From contig NZ_FOFB01000029.1 of NCBI RefSeq assembly GCF_900110645.1, positions 1 through 64,000 on the forward strand: a DNA stretch of 64,000 nucleotides, written 5' to 3'. Origin of the DNA: Neolewinella agarilytica. Lineage in GTDB: Bacteria > Bacteroidota > Bacteroidia > Chitinophagales > Saprospiraceae. Positions 17,971-26,660 of the stretch are shown here, piece after piece. The notes under the pieces are model-generated. The model was not told where the DNA came from, ran no database searches, and was given only the letters and a program-made list of their open reading frames with translations. Positions within the stretch are counted from its first letter, which is position 1. Each line of letters begins with the position of its first letter. The position numbers and the translations under genes were made by a program.

Positions 17971-19864
17971 ATCCAACGGCTTCCAGTTGCTCCACGTCCG
18001 ACGTTCCATCCCCGTCCAGATCGTCGTCTCTTTCCACGCGCAGGTTGTCGATGATGAAATTCTGCCGCTGCGGGGTGTTCTTGCCCATATAGTATTTCAG
18101 CAGGTCGTCGATATTGGTGGAATCACCGAGGACGACGGGCTCAAGACGAATGTTTTCGCCGATAAAGTCTTTGAATTCTTTAGGGCTGATTTCCCCCAGT
18201 CCTTTGAATCGGGTAATCTCCGGCTTGCCGCGTAGAGCCTTAATGGCGTCTGCTTTTTCCTGCTCGCTGTAGCAATAGAAGGTCTTTTGCTTATCGCGTA
18301 CGCGGAAGAGCGGGGTCTCCAGAATGTAGAGGTGGCCGGCCCCGACCATATCCGGGAAAAACTGAAGGAAGAAGGTCAGCAGCAACAGGCGGATGTGCAT
18401 CCCGTCTACGTCTGCATCAGTAGCCACCACAACGCGATTGTAGCGAAGCTCATCAACACCGTCTTCAATGTTTAGCGCGTGCTGCAGCAGGTTGAACTCT
18501 TCGTTTTCGTAGACGACCTTTTTCGTCTGTCCGAAACAGTTAAGTGGCTTACCCCGCAGGGAGAAAACAGCCTGGGTTTGCACATCACGGGCAACCGTGA
18601 TGGAACCACTGGCGGAGTCACCTTCGGTAATAAAGATTGTTGTAGCGAGCTTCTGTTCTTCGGTGTGGGTCTTCTTGGTAGAGTTGTACTGTACGCGGCA
18701 GTCCCGTAGTTTTTTGTTGTGCAGGTTGGCCTTTTTGGCCCGTTGGTTGGCCAGCTTCTTGATGCCGGCGATCTCCTTACGTTCGCGTTCAGATTGCTTG
18801 ATCCGCTTTTCCAGTGCCTGGGCTACCTCCGGGTTTTTGTGGAGATAATTATCCAGTTTCTCCATCAGGAAGTTGCGCATAAAGGTGACTACCGTAGGAG
18901 AGCCGGGGCCCATGTCCGTGGAGCCGAGCTTTGTCTTCGTCTGTGACTCAAAGATGGGGTCTTCGACCTTCACCGCAACGGCCGCAACGATGCTGGCCAG
19001 GATGTCTTTGCGGTCATAAGCTTTTCCGAAGTGCTTTTGAACGGATTCCACCGTCGCCTGCTTAAAGGCATTCAGGTGGGTACCTCCCTGAGTGGTATAC
19101 TGTCCGTTGACGAAGCTGTAGTACGCTTCTCCGTAACCATTGCCGTGGGTAATGGCCACTTCTACGTCCTCATCCTTGAGGTGAATGATGGGGTAGCGCT
19201 GTAGCTCGGTGCCGATGCGGCGCTCCAGCAGGTCCCGCAGCCCGTTGCGGCTCACCAGGGTTTTTCCGTTAAAGATCAGCTTGAGGCCAGCGTTCAGGTA
19301 GGCGTAGTTCCAGAGCTGGTTCTCGATGTAATCCGAGCGGTATTTATATTTTTTGAAGATCTGGGAGTCCGCCCGGTAGCTGATGAAGGTGCCGTTGGCT
19401 TCTTTAGTCCTGGCCTGGTTGTGCTCCTTCTGCAGTTCGCCATAGGCGAAGTCGGCTTTTTTTAGCTTGCCTTCCCGGACGGCGTAGACCGTAAATTCTT
19501 CCGACAAGGCGTTGGTTGCCTTCAGACCAACACCATTCAGGCCTACCGATTTTTTAAAGGCTTTACTGTCATACTTGCCGCCGGTGTTCATCTTCGATAC
19601 AACATCGATGACCTTGCCCAGCGGGATACCCCGGCCGTAGTCGCGAACGGAGGCAACACCGTCTTCTACCTTTACCTCAATCTGGTTACCGTGCCCCATG
19701 ACGTACTCATCGATGGAGTTATCGATTACTTCTTTTAACAGGATGTAGATACCGTCGTCCGGGCTGGCACCATCTCCCGTTTTACCGATGTACATACCGG
19801 GGCGTAAGCGAATGTGCTCTTTCCAGTCAAGTGAGCGAATGTTGTCTTCGGTATATTGGGCCAT
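17969..19864 (-). CDS. parE: DNA topoisomerase IV subunit B (ParE)
   Basis: The 631-residue type IIA topoisomerase ATPase subunit decatenates daughter chromosomes together with ParC. The GHKL ATPase domain has [16 protein letters not shown] and the [13 protein letters not shown] loop. The transducer domain and a complete Toprim domain follow (EGDSASG at about 414, [10 protein letters not shown] at about 483). The C-terminus has the usual GLGEISP and [13 protein letters not shown] region. The length and the short [14 protein letters not shown] tail match Bacteroidota ParE rather than GyrB. parC is not adjacent. A near-match -7 box (TACCTTAGC) is at 19885-19893. Confidence 0.93.
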   Translation of the reverse strand: MAQYTEDNIRSLDWKEHIRLRPGMYIGKTGDGASPDDGIYILLKEVIDNSIDEYVMGHGNQIEVKVEDGVASVRDYGRGIPLGKVIDVVSKMNTGGKYDSKAFKKSVGLNGVGLKATNALSEEFTVYAVREGKLKKADFAYGELQKEHNQARTKEANGTFISYRADSQIFKKYKYRSDYIENQLWNYAYLNAGLKLIFNGKTLVSRNGLRDLLERRIGTELQRYPIIHLKDEDVEVAITHGNGYGEAYYSFVNGQYTTQGGTHLNAFKQATVESVQKHFGKAYDRKDILASIVAAVAVKVEDPIFESQTKTKLGSTDMGPGSPTVVTFMRNFLMEKLDNYLHKNPEVAQALEKRIKQSERERKEIAGIKKLANQRAKKANLHNKKLRDCRVQYNSTKKTHTEEQKLATTIFITEGDSASGSITVARDVQTQAVFSLRGKPLNCFGQTKKVVYENEEFNLLQHALNIEDGVDELRYNRVVVATDADVDGMHIRLLLLTFFLQFFPDMVGAGHLYILETPLFRVRDKQKTFYCYSEQEKADAIKALRGKPEITRFKGLGEISPKEFKDFIGENIRLEPVVLGDSTNIDDLLKYYMGKNTPQRQNFIIDNLRVERDDDLDGDGTSDVEQLEAVG

Positions 19865-19884
19865 TTACTGCTGTTGTTAGGATC

Positions 19885-19893
19885 GCTAAGGTA
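19885..19893 (-). promoter_or_regulatory. Candidate -7 box of parE
   Basis: The minus strand reads TACCTTAGC, one mismatch from TAnnTTTGC, 20 bases before the start codon. Confidence 0.35.
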
Positions 19894-19915
19894 GTCATAT
19901 GCTCTGGAGAAAAGG

Positions 19916-20004
19916 CGGACGCTCGAAGGTCCTTCCAGGACGCTTCGAGGACCGCTTATCCGGGAGGGACCTCGAAGCGTCGCGGAGTGACCTTTGAGCG
20001 TCCC
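19916..20004. repeat. Nested palindromic element, family B copy 1
   Basis: The outer arms, CGGACGCTCGAAGGTC and GACCTTTGAGCGTCCC, pair with two mismatches. The inner arms around GACGCTTCGAGG / CCTCGAAGCGTC also pair, with a loop at GCTTATCC. It resembles the element at 55430-55640 in the CTTCGAGGTCC core and the GGACGCTCAAAGG arm. Confidence 0.65.
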
Positions 20005-20139
20005 GGTAGAAGCTAATGATTGTCCTGTTAAGATCACAAACATACAAAACAGTAAAGATTTATTTAAACAAATTGTGGGTTCTTTTGTGGTTTTTGTTTT
20101 GTTGTGGGTTTTGAGGCTCTTGCCCCTTCAACTTCCCCT

Positions 20140-20160
20140 TGCACCTGCGCGCCGTCGCCC
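20140..20160 (+). repeat. GC-rich dispersed motif, copy 4
   Basis: TGCACCTGCGCGCCGTCGCCC follows a TTCAACTTCCCC tract and is oriented with the downstream lutA-like gene. The same 21 bases occur on the minus strand at 30820-30840. Confidence 0.8.
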
Positions 20161-20260
20161 CGACCATTTCCTGACAAAAGCCGGTCAAGTGCCGCCAGGC
20201 TCTCCGCGCTGGAATTGTGGTAAGCTGACAGTACAGGACAGCGCCCACGTGTAACGGCCT

Positions 20261-20268
20261 TAACTTGC
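20261..20268 (+). promoter_or_regulatory. Candidate -7 box of lutA-like gene
   Basis: TAACTTGC lies 42 bases before the chosen ATG. It is the one-T-shorter variant of TAnnTTTGC. No -33 TTG is evident. Confidence 0.3.
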
Positions 20269-20309
20269 CGTTCGTCTACCAGACCAGAATACTACCAGAC
20301 TTACTACCC

Positions 20310-21047
20310 ATGACCGTTGCTCTTTTCATTCCCTGCTACGTCGACCAGTTTTACCCCAAAGCCGGCATTGCCACGCTCGAACTCCTCGAAAAACTAGGTT
20401 GTAAGGTTGTTTTTCCCCGCGAACAAACCTGCTGCGGGCAGCCGCTGGCCAATTCCGGAATGGAGCAGGAGGCCCGGCCGATCTACGATAATTTCGTGAA
20501 AACTTTTGGGAGCTACGACTACATTGTATGCCCTTCCGGCAGCTGCGTATACCACGTAAAGCACCACTACGACGTAATTGAACAGACACCGGAAGCACTG
20601 GCTGTTAGAGAAAAGACCTATGAATTGGCGGACTTTCTCATTAATGTCCTCAACGTCGAAAAACTGGACGCCCGCTTCCCGCATCGGGTTGGTATCCACA
20701 ACAGTTGCCACGGCTTGCGTGGCCTGCGGTTGGGCTCAGGCTCGGAGCGGGTAGGGGAGGCCTTCAGCCACTACCGCTATCTGCTCAGTATGGTCAGAGA
20801 TATTGAGCTGGTAGCCCTGGAACGTACGGACGAATGCTGCGGCTTTGGCGGCACCTTCAGCGTCAATGAACCGGAGCTGTCCACCAAGATGGGACGCGAC
20901 CGTATTGCCGATCATCTGGCGCACGATTCGGAAGTTATTACCTCCGGTGATATGTCTTGCCTGATGCACATGGAAGGGCTCATTCGCCGGGAGGGCAAAC
21001 CGCTGCGGGTGATGCACGTGGCGGAGATATTGAACAGTAATGGGTAG
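20310..21047 (+). CDS. LutA/YkgE-like (Fe-S)-binding protein, two CCG domains
   Basis: The 245-residue protein has two cysteine-rich CCG domains: FIPCYVDQF...EQTCCGQP with CPSGSC, then NSCHG...DECCGFGG with MSCLMH. These bind an iron-sulfur cluster in LutA/YkgE and in heterodisulfide-reductase-like subunits (family knowledge). LutA normally works with LutB and LutC to oxidise L-lactate. Neither is next to it here, so it may be an orphan or belong to a split locus. The ATG at 20310 is chosen because MTVALFIPCYVDQFYPK is the family start. The gene is convergent with the outer-membrane protein gene, 22 bases apart. Confidence 0.87.
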   Translation: MTVALFIPCYVDQFYPKAGIATLELLEKLGCKVVFPREQTCCGQPLANSGMEQEARPIYDNFVKTFGSYDYIVCPSGSCVYHVKHHYDVIEQTPEALAVREKTYELADFLINVLNVEKLDARFPHRVGIHNSCHGLRGLRLGSGSERVGEAFSHYRYLLSMVRDIELVALERTDECCGFGGTFSVNEPELSTKMGRDRIADHLAHDSEVITSGDMSCLMHMEGLIRREGKPLRVMHVAEILNSNG

Positions 21048-21069
21048 TAAGAGAGAGGCATATCCTGTT

Positions 21070-21882
21070 CTACTTTCCTGTGCCTAATTTAAACACGAAG
21101 CCCAGGTTTAGCCGGGAGCTTTCCCCGATGAATTCGCCCCCCAGTACCCAGGCGGCACCCAGATTAAGCCCGGCCCAGCGGGTCACCGGCACGTAAAAGG
21201 TGCCGCCAAGCCGGCGCCAGCTGGAGCCCGTTCCGGCAGCGGCACCCTGCACACCGCTTCCGCTTTCCAGTGCCGTGACGAATTCTATCCAGGCTTCCGT
21301 ATAGAAAAACTTACCGCCGTAGCCAGTACGCAGCAGTAATGGCCAGGAGGATTGAGCTTCGGGAGATATCTGGAAGTCAATGCCCGTCTGTCCGTGCAGG
21401 AACCAGCCGTCGTCGTGTTGAAACTGATACACCAGCCGGCCCTGAAAAACGGTGGCTCGCTGCCCCAGGGCAGTATTGCCCATCGTTTCATAGTTGCCGA
21501 CGGGCAGGCTGAGACCTACCGAGGTGAAAACACGATTGGCTGAACGGCCGGAGCGTTTTTCAAGGTTCATGTATTTTAACCAGAGAGAGGCGTCCTGCAG
21601 ACTGCCTTCGTCATCATTGATTTGCATCCAGGGCAGGGTAGCGATCAGCGACATATTGTCACTCACCCCAGTTTCCACAAACAGGCTGTAACTGATCGTT
21701 TCGATTTCCCGGTTCTCCTCTCCGTTGTCCGGCAGGAAATAATTATCGTAGTTTTCCTTACTGTAACTGATGGCGATGGCCGTTTCTCCCTTTGGCGTCG
21801 GGAAGCCGCTAACGGGACCCTGGGCGCGGGCGCAGGTGCAGAGAAAGGTAAGAAAGCAAAGAAGGAGTAAGCATCGTCTCAT
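21070..21882 (-). CDS. Predicted outer-membrane beta-barrel protein
   Basis: The 270-residue product has a signal peptide ending FLCTCARAQG. The mature chain alternates hydrophobic and polar residues in about 12 candidate strands (for example MSLIATLPWMQI, RVFTSVGLSLPVGNYET) and ends with a strand (LNLGFVFKLG). It resembles the transporter-like barrels related to the 'MetA-pathway of phenol degradation' family (recognition by pattern only). It should sit in the outer membrane; the cargo is unknown. The signal peptide codons contain a copy of the dispersed GC-rich motif. It is monocistronic. Confidence 0.65.
   Translation of the reverse strand: MRRCLLLLCFLTFLCTCARAQGPVSGFPTPKGETAIAISYSKENYDNYFLPDNGEENREIETISYSLFVETGVSDNMSLIATLPWMQINDDEGSLQDASLWLKYMNLEKRSGRSANRVFTSVGLSLPVGNYETMGNTALGQRATVFQGRLVYQFQHDDGWFLHGQTGIDFQISPEAQSSWPLLLRTGYGGKFFYTEAWIEFVTALESGSGVQGAAAGTGSSWRRLGGTFYVPVTRWAGLNLGAAWVLGGEFIGESSRLNLGFVFKLGTGK
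21822..21840 (-). repeat. GC-rich dispersed motif, copy 5 (in signal peptide codons)
   Basis: The minus strand reads TGCACCTGCGCCCGCGCCC and encodes C-T-C-A-R-A at the signal peptidase site of the outer-membrane protein. Confidence 0.75.
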
Positions 21883-22119
21883 GCCGCGAAGATCGGACGT
21901 TACCTTGGTTTGTCAATAAGCGAGCGGTTTTTTGTCGCCTGCCGGCATCCGGATTTGAACGAATTACAGCGGCTAATACTTTTTGCTAGTCAACCATTTG
22001 GGGCAATTGGGCCTCTTTCCCGGTAATGGTTATGTAAAACTACCTGAATCAAATGGCCCGTTTTATTGACAGAAGACGGAACAACAGATTTTCCGCAGAT
22101 TATTTGTCCGATCTAGCCA

Positions 22120-22127
22120 TATATTTG
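22120..22127 (+). promoter_or_regulatory. -7 box of the GT2 gene
   Basis: TATATTTG matches TAnnTTTG exactly. Transcription would begin near 22133, after the GTG at 22127, so translation must start later, at the TTG at 22151. Confidence 0.5.
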
Positions 22128-22150
22128 TGCCCTTAGAAAAAACAAGCCTC

Positions 22151-22870
22151 TTGAGCGATAGCCTCGTCATTATTCCCACTTACAACGAAAAGGAGAACAT
22201 CGCTAAAATGGTGGAGACTGTCTTTGGGTTATCCCATGATTTTCATCTCCTGATTGTAGATGATGGCTCCCCCGATGGAACCGGAAATATTATTAAGGAA
22301 TTACAACGGGAAAACCCGGACCGCCTCCACCTGCTCGAAAGAGCCGGTAAGCTGGGCCTGGGAACTGCTTACCTGGACGGCTTCCGCTGGGGGCTGAAAA
22401 GGTCGGAGAACTATCGCTATTTCTTTGAGATGGACGCTGACTTCAGCCATAACCCCAAGGATCTTATCCGCCTGCGGGAGGCATGTCATACGGGCGGCGG
22501 TGATGTCTCCGTTGGCTCCCGTTACACCAGTGGTGGCGGGGTGGAAAACTGGCCGGTTGACCGGCGCCTGCTTTCCTACGGTGCTTCCCTCTATGTTCGC
22601 CTGATCACCTGGATGCCCGTCAAAGACCCCACGGCCGGTTTTATGTGCTACACCCGCCCGGTGCTGGAGGCCATTGACTTTGATGCCATCAGGTTCATCG
22701 GCTATGCCTTCCAGATCGAGATGAAGCATACTGCCTGGAAGCTGGGCTATAAGATTGTGGAAGTTCCCATCATCTTCACGGACCGCATCCTCGGGGCCAG
22801 CAAAATGCACGGCTCCATCGTAAAGGAGGCCGTTAAGGGAGTCCTCAGTTTACGTTTCGGAGGAAAATAA
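22151..22870 (+). CDS. Polyprenol-phosphate mannosyltransferase-like GT2
   Basis: The 239-residue GT-A glycosyltransferase resembles dolichol-phosphate mannose synthase: VIIPTYNEKENI at the N-terminus, VDDGSPDGT, the DAD metal-binding motif (MDADFSHNPKD), and GSRYTSGG. It would transfer a sugar from a nucleotide donor to a polyprenyl phosphate at the cytoplasmic face of the inner membrane. No C-terminal membrane helices are present. The start is TTG at 22151 (reading MSDSLVIIPTYNEKENI, the usual beginning in Bacteroidota homologues by memory). There is no ATG between the preceding stop and this point, and the GTG at 22127 overlaps the -7 box. It may supply a lipid-linked sugar to the ArnT-like GT39 at 24478. 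Confidence 0.88.
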   Translation: MSDSLVIIPTYNEKENIAKMVETVFGLSHDFHLLIVDDGSPDGTGNIIKELQRENPDRLHLLERAGKLGLGTAYLDGFRWGLKRSENYRYFFEMDADFSHNPKDLIRLREACHTGGGDVSVGSRYTSGGGVENWPVDRRLLSYGASLYVRLITWMPVKDPTAGFMCYTRPVLEAIDFDAIRFIGYAFQIEMKHTAWKLGYKIVEVPIIFTDRILGASKMHGSIVKEAVKGVLSLRFGGK

Positions 22871-22899
22871 CCAAGAGGGGAATTGAGCGAAAGGTGCTA

Positions 22900-22977
22900 A
22901 TGGTCTTTCTCTGCTTCTCCAACGTCCGCTGCACCTGCGGTCGCGCCCAAATCCAGCGTAAGTATTATCGGACCTGA
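22900..22977 (+). other. Micro-ORF spanning GC-rich motif copy 6
   Basis: An ATG frame of 25 codons has an AAAGG upstream, a short hydrophobic start and RCTCGRAQ, the same residues encoded by the motif in real signal peptides. It could be the decayed 5' end of a secreted-protein gene or chance. It is not called as a gene. Confidence 0.2.
22930..22948 (+). repeat. GC-rich dispersed motif, copy 6
   Basis: TGCACCTGCGGTCGCGCCC, followed by CAAAT, lies 60 bases past the GT2 stop codon and in its orientation. Confidence 0.8.
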
Positions 22978-23072
22978 AGGCCCTCTCCCCAATCCGGCGT
23001 AGCCTCCTCATTCTCCTATTCACTACGGTCTCTGCGCGCAAACCCTACCGCTGCGAAGTATACCCCCAATGA

Positions 23073-23108
23073 CAAAGCCCCCGCTCACCTAAGTGAACGG
23101 GGGCTTTG
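23073..23108 (-). terminator. Hairpin terminator of the OmpA gene
   Basis: CAAAGCCCCCG and CGGGGGCTTTG form an 11-bp stem, with further pairing CAC/GTG inside. On the minus strand CTTTGTCATT follows. It lies 37 bases past the ompA-like stop. The T-run is weak but the stem is strong. Confidence 0.65.
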
Positions 23109-23144
23109 AATTGAATCAGTTAACGGCTGGGCCGTCAGGGGTGA

Positions 23145-24257
23145 TTACATGTCCATGTTTAGTACACGGAACTCAGTGCGACGGTTAACAGCGTGCTCAG
23201 CTTCAGAGCAGTTAACACCGTCAGCACAACGGTTCTTGAGCTGGCTCTCGCCGTAACCGCGGGTTACGAGGCGGCTGCGGTTGATACCACGGCTAACGAG
23301 GTAGTCAGCAACACCTTTAGCGCGACGCTCAGAAAGAGCCTGGTTGCCACCGGCAGAACCTACGCTGGAAGTGTGAGCGTTGATCTGGATGCGAATGTTC
23401 GGACGCTCACGGAGGAGGCTCAGCAGACGATCATCAACAACCTGACGAGCGGCGCTGGTAAGTGCAGCACTACCAGAAGCGTAGTTGATAGGAAGTACGT
23501 TGTAGCTGGTCAGCAGCTCACAGTCGATTTCTTCGTAGCTGGTCAGGCCACCTTTAGAAGTAAGTACTTCTTTGGTGATCTCAGTGTACTGTGCAGGAAC
23601 AGTGGTCGTGTTAACCGTAGCAGGCTGGTCGATAACGCTCTTAGTGATCGTTTCGTAAACAGGATCGATGTCGATTTCGCGAACTTGAGCAGGAGTAGCT
23701 ACTACCTCTTTGGTGTAGGTAGAAGTACGTGCAGCAGTTCCGCTACGAGAGCTTCCGGCGTCAGCAGCGAGGCGCTGTACGGGGATAGTGCGGTATTCAG
23801 CATCGTACGTGCGGTAACACAGTACCTGACAGTCGTTAGGATCGTCAGACTCACAACCTTCGTAAGCGGTAGATTCCCACTTGCTGGTTTCTGGCTTGAT
23901 GAGTACACGCTCGGTAGCATCCGTGAAGGTAGCAGCCGTAACCGTCATGGTCTCTCCTGGAGCCTGTGACTGGTAAGAGATAGACTCAGTACGGAACGTT
24001 GCAGGAACGAACTCGTAGCGCTTGTAACCTTCCTTTACGAGAACGCGTTCGGTAACGGTCTTGTAAGTGGCAGGAACAACACTGAGTGACTTGTATGCAG
24101 GACGAGTCTGGATGCGAACCGTCTCAGTAGTGTAAACGTCAGGAGTTACACAACGAACGTAACACTTGTTGGGATCTGGATTAGAAGGTAGTTGTTGGGC
24201 CTGGACACCAACTGCGCTGAGTACCAGGGCAACTATAAGGGTAAGACTGAGTCTCAT
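23145..24257 (-). CDS. OmpA-family outer-membrane protein with repeat N-domain
   Basis: The 370-residue protein has a signal peptide (to about QAQQ, residue 22). A novel-looking N-terminal region (about 30-245) follows, with repeated units of the type VPATYKTVTERVLVKEGYKRYE / VTAATFTDATERVLIKPETSKWE. The C-terminal OmpA peptidoglycan-binding domain (about 255-370) has INYASGSAAL, INAHTSSVG, ALSERRAKGVADYLVSRGI and TRGYGES. Cysteines near the mature N-terminus (CYVRCV) and CESDDPNDCQVLC suggest disulfides. It probably links the outer membrane or a surface layer to peptidoglycan. A perfect -7 box and a terminator bracket a single-gene transcript. Confidence 0.85.
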   Translation of the reverse strand: MRLSLTLIVALVLSAVGVQAQQLPSNPDPNKCYVRCVTPDVYTTETVRIQTRPAYKSLSVVPATYKTVTERVLVKEGYKRYEFVPATFRTESISYQSQAPGETMTVTAATFTDATERVLIKPETSKWESTAYEGCESDDPNDCQVLCYRTYDAEYRTIPVQRLAADAGSSRSGTAARTSTYTKEVVATPAQVREIDIDPVYETITKSVIDQPATVNTTTVPAQYTEITKEVLTSKGGLTSYEEIDCELLTSYNVLPINYASGSAALTSAARQVVDDRLLSLLRERPNIRIQINAHTSSVGSAGGNQALSERRAKGVADYLVSRGINRSRLVTRGYGESQLKNRCADGVNCSEAEHAVNRRTEFRVLNMDM

Positions 24258-24331
24258 GAAAGGAAAGATTTAATTGAAAATTGATGAGTAGTTACTGGAA
24301 TGTAATTTTTAACAGTACTGCCGTGTTCGAC

Positions 24332-24340
24332 GCAAAGATA
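24332..24340 (-). promoter_or_regulatory. -7 box of the OmpA gene promoter
   Basis: The minus strand reads TATCTTTGC, an exact consensus match, implying a leader of about 68 bases. The best -33 TTG is 25 bases away, a longer spacer than usual. Confidence 0.5.
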
Positions 24341-24477
24341 CTGGTAAGGTCACTTTATGGGAGGACAAAAAATAAGTTTTCGCATAAGAAAAGTACCTTT
24401 TCACCCCATTTTGGGGCTGCAAATATCATCCCGTCACTTAGATTCGCCAAATCTGCTGTTCTTTAAAACTATCCGAA

Positions 24478-26100
24478 GTGAAGTCATTTTCCCGGTTTTG
24501 GGTCCTCCTCTCCCTACTATTGGTGGTGAGTAGCTGGATGCTGGGGATTAACAATCTTGACCTTTATGATTGGGATGAACTGAATTTCGCCGAAATCGCC
24601 CGTGAAATGCTCTTAAGCGGGGATTGGTTACACCCAACCGTTAACTACCAGCCCTTTCACGAAAAGCCCCCTCTCTTCGCCTGGATGCAACTGCACAGTT
24701 TCAGGGTGTTTGGGCCAGGGCCATTTGCGGCCAGGTTTCCCAACATCATCTGTGGATTGGTTTCCGCTTTAGTGCTCTTTTTTTTCGCCCAAAAGCATGC
24801 CAACGAGAAAACAGCTTTACGCTGGGCCGCATTTTTTCTGCTCAGTCTTTTACCTCAACTGTATTTTAGGTCAGGGATTATTGATCCCTGGTTTAACCTT
24901 TTTATCCTCCTGGCCCTGCTCCCTGTTTTAACCGGCAAAGGTTATTCCCTCAGAAACGGACTGGCCAGTAGCTTGTTCCTGGGCCTGGCCGTTATGACGA
25001 AAGGGCCAGCTGCTGGCCTGATTGCCGGGCTTTGTTGGCTGTTGGCATTGCTTTTTAATGATCAGCCCAGGGCGTACCGGATTCGACAAGTCATTTCTTA
25101 CGGGCTCATTGGCCTGTTGGCCCTGTTGCCCATCACCATCTGGGTCGCCTTTCTCTGGAAAGAGGACGATGGCTACTTCGCTAAAGAATTTCTTCGCTAC
25201 CAATGGCGCCTTTTCCGCCAACCGGATGCTGGCCATGGTGGGTTTCCTGGCTATCACTTTCTGGTCTTACTATTAGGTTGTTTCCCTGCTTCGGTTTTTG
25301 CACTGCCGGCTCTTCTGCGCAGAAAAGTCTTTAACAGCAAACTGGACCAGGGTATGCGAATACTATTCTGGGTTGTCCTGATCCTGTTTTCTATTGTCAC
25401 TACCAAGATAGTACACTACTCCAGTCTTTGCTACTTACCCCTTTGCTGGTTCGCCGCCCGGGCAGTAAGTAGTGGGCCGTTGAGGGAAAAAGACCTTCGG
25501 CTCGTGAAAGGTGGAAGTATTTTTATTTGGGGGCTGTATGCCTTGGCTTCCCTTAGCCTTCCTCTTCTTGCCTGGAATCTGGATAGTCTGTTACCTTATA
25601 TTAACGACGAAGGGCTTCTCTCCAGATTAGAGCTGGTAGTCGATTGGCCCTGGTATACACTGCTGCCTTTCTTAACGGTGCTGTCAGGGATAGTAGCCTT
25701 ATATAGGTATACATTTGTTGATGCCTGGTCGCTGGCCAGTATGCACCTTTTAATCATGGGGCTATTTGTAGCTATTGCGCTGCCTTGTTTTGCACCGCGT
25801 CTTCAAACTTACAGCCAGGGAGAATTGGTGGCCTTCTATCGGGGGTTACAGGGTAAGGAGGTGTCAGTAGGTACTGCCTATCATAAGTCTTACGCTCATT
25901 GGTTCTACAGCGGCATCTTACCCGACACTTATCATAGCGGGTGCCAGGACCGGCAATGCCGGTTTCATGGATCCAACCCGCTTCCGCTGTTTTTCAGCAG
26001 TCCCCTGAATAAAACAGAGCGTGTTCTAAAGGAAGTGCCGGATGCTCACTTGCTCTATCAACGCGGAGGCTACAGTTTTTATCAGCGGCCAGCACAATAG
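24478..26100 (+). CDS. ArnT-like GT39 glycosyltransferase
   Basis: The 540-residue multi-pass membrane protein has about 11-12 hydrophobic helices. The first periplasmic loop carries the signature LDLYDWDELNFAEIAREML, followed by HEKPPLFAWMQ. This is the catalytic loop of GT39/ArnT-type enzymes, which move a sugar from a polyprenyl phosphate to an outer acceptor such as lipid A or protein (family knowledge). The start is GTG (24478), reading MKSFSRFWVLL. No ATG fits better. The donor may be made by the GT2 at 22151, but the two genes are separated by ompA on the other strand, so this link is inference. Confidence 0.85.
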   Translation: MKSFSRFWVLLSLLLVVSSWMLGINNLDLYDWDELNFAEIAREMLLSGDWLHPTVNYQPFHEKPPLFAWMQLHSFRVFGPGPFAARFPNIICGLVSALVLFFFAQKHANEKTALRWAAFFLLSLLPQLYFRSGIIDPWFNLFILLALLPVLTGKGYSLRNGLASSLFLGLAVMTKGPAAGLIAGLCWLLALLFNDQPRAYRIRQVISYGLIGLLALLPITIWVAFLWKEDDGYFAKEFLRYQWRLFRQPDAGHGGFPGYHFLVLLLGCFPASVFALPALLRRKVFNSKLDQGMRILFWVVLILFSIVTTKIVHYSSLCYLPLCWFAARAVSSGPLREKDLRLVKGGSIFIWGLYALASLSLPLLAWNLDSLLPYINDEGLLSRLELVVDWPWYTLLPFLTVLSGIVALYRYTFVDAWSLASMHLLIMGLFVAIALPCFAPRLQTYSQGELVAFYRGLQGKEVSVGTAYHKSYAHWFYSGILPDTYHSGCQDRQCRFHGSNPLPLFFSSPLNKTERVLKEVPDAHLLYQRGGYSFYQRPAQ

Positions 26101-26196
26101 TAATTGGTGCCCCCCTGGGCCACCGCATCATCATTTTACAGGCTCTTGCACGTTAAGATTACTAATGACGCGTCAGCCCTGGGTACCCCCCAGTAT

Positions 26197-26463
26197 TCAA
26201 ACAGCTACTTTTTCGCCGGGGCTTATTGCTACGTTGAGTAGCTTTATAACAAAGGAGCAGGTTGTAGATTCTGCCATGCTGGGCTTCATGGCCAGGGTGA
26301 GCGCTTTCATCACTGCATCGTATTCCCCCGTAAGCTGCGTAGAAAGCCCGTTGGTGGCTACCTTGATGTCGGGTTGTTCCTGAAGAAGTTTAATGAATGC
26401 AATAATGGGCTCTTCATAGTCTTTGGTCAGTGGGTAGAGTGATAATTCTGCAGAAGTCTTCAT
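26197..26463 (-). CDS. Thiamine-binding (YkoF/MTH1187-like) small protein
   Basis: The 88-residue protein reads as a single ferredoxin-like alpha/beta domain: AELSLYPLTKDYEEPIIAFIKLLQ, then VATNGLSTQLTGEYDAVMKAL, then SFVIKLLNV. This order and the conserved 'SLYPL' and 'STQLTGEYD' segments match the YkoF/MTH1187 thiamine or hydroxymethylpyrimidine-binding family (recognition from memory). Such proteins act with ECF or ABC thiamine uptake systems, none of which is adjacent. It is convergent with the GT39 gene and divergent from the CHRD-protein gene. Confidence 0.7.
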   Translation of the reverse strand: MKTSAELSLYPLTKDYEEPIIAFIKLLQEQPDIKVATNGLSTQLTGEYDAVMKALTLAMKPSMAESTTCSFVIKLLNVAISPGEKVAV

Positions 26464-26660
26464 GTTGTGGGTTTATTAATCAGTACAATTAAGGCAGCCA
26501 TAGGTTCTTAGAGATTTTTTCTTCATCAATGGAAGTTCAAACCCCCAGGTAAATAAGCCGTAAATTGCGGCCTCATTATTCAGGAACTCCGGGTTGCCTG
26601 GCCGGAAAACCGAGTGCTGAATCAATTAAAATCCCTTTGACATTGCATAATCCCTTGACC

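Larger units (their letters stand above)
19865..20309. other. Intergenic region with cruciform repeat and GC-rich motif
   Basis: This 445-base stretch between divergent parE and the lutA-like gene codes for nothing convincing. It contains a possible parE -7 box, a nested palindromic element (19916-20004), an AT-rich stretch with short direct GTGGTTTT-like repeats (20070-20115), copy 4 of the GC-rich motif (20140-20160) and a lutA -7 candidate. Confidence 0.6.

Noticed and set aside
20265..20309. Upstream start for the LutA-like protein
   Set aside because: The added 15 residues are unlike the family; MTVALFIPCYVD is the normal beginning.
21940..21985. A tRNA-like T-loop sequence (GTTCAAATCC on the minus strand)
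   Set aside because: The flanking bases do not form a T-stem, and no anticodon or D-arm is found at the right distance.
26565..26660. TTG-initiated extension of the CHRD protein
   Set aside because: The signal peptide starts at the ATG at 26661; the extra residues have no supporting features.
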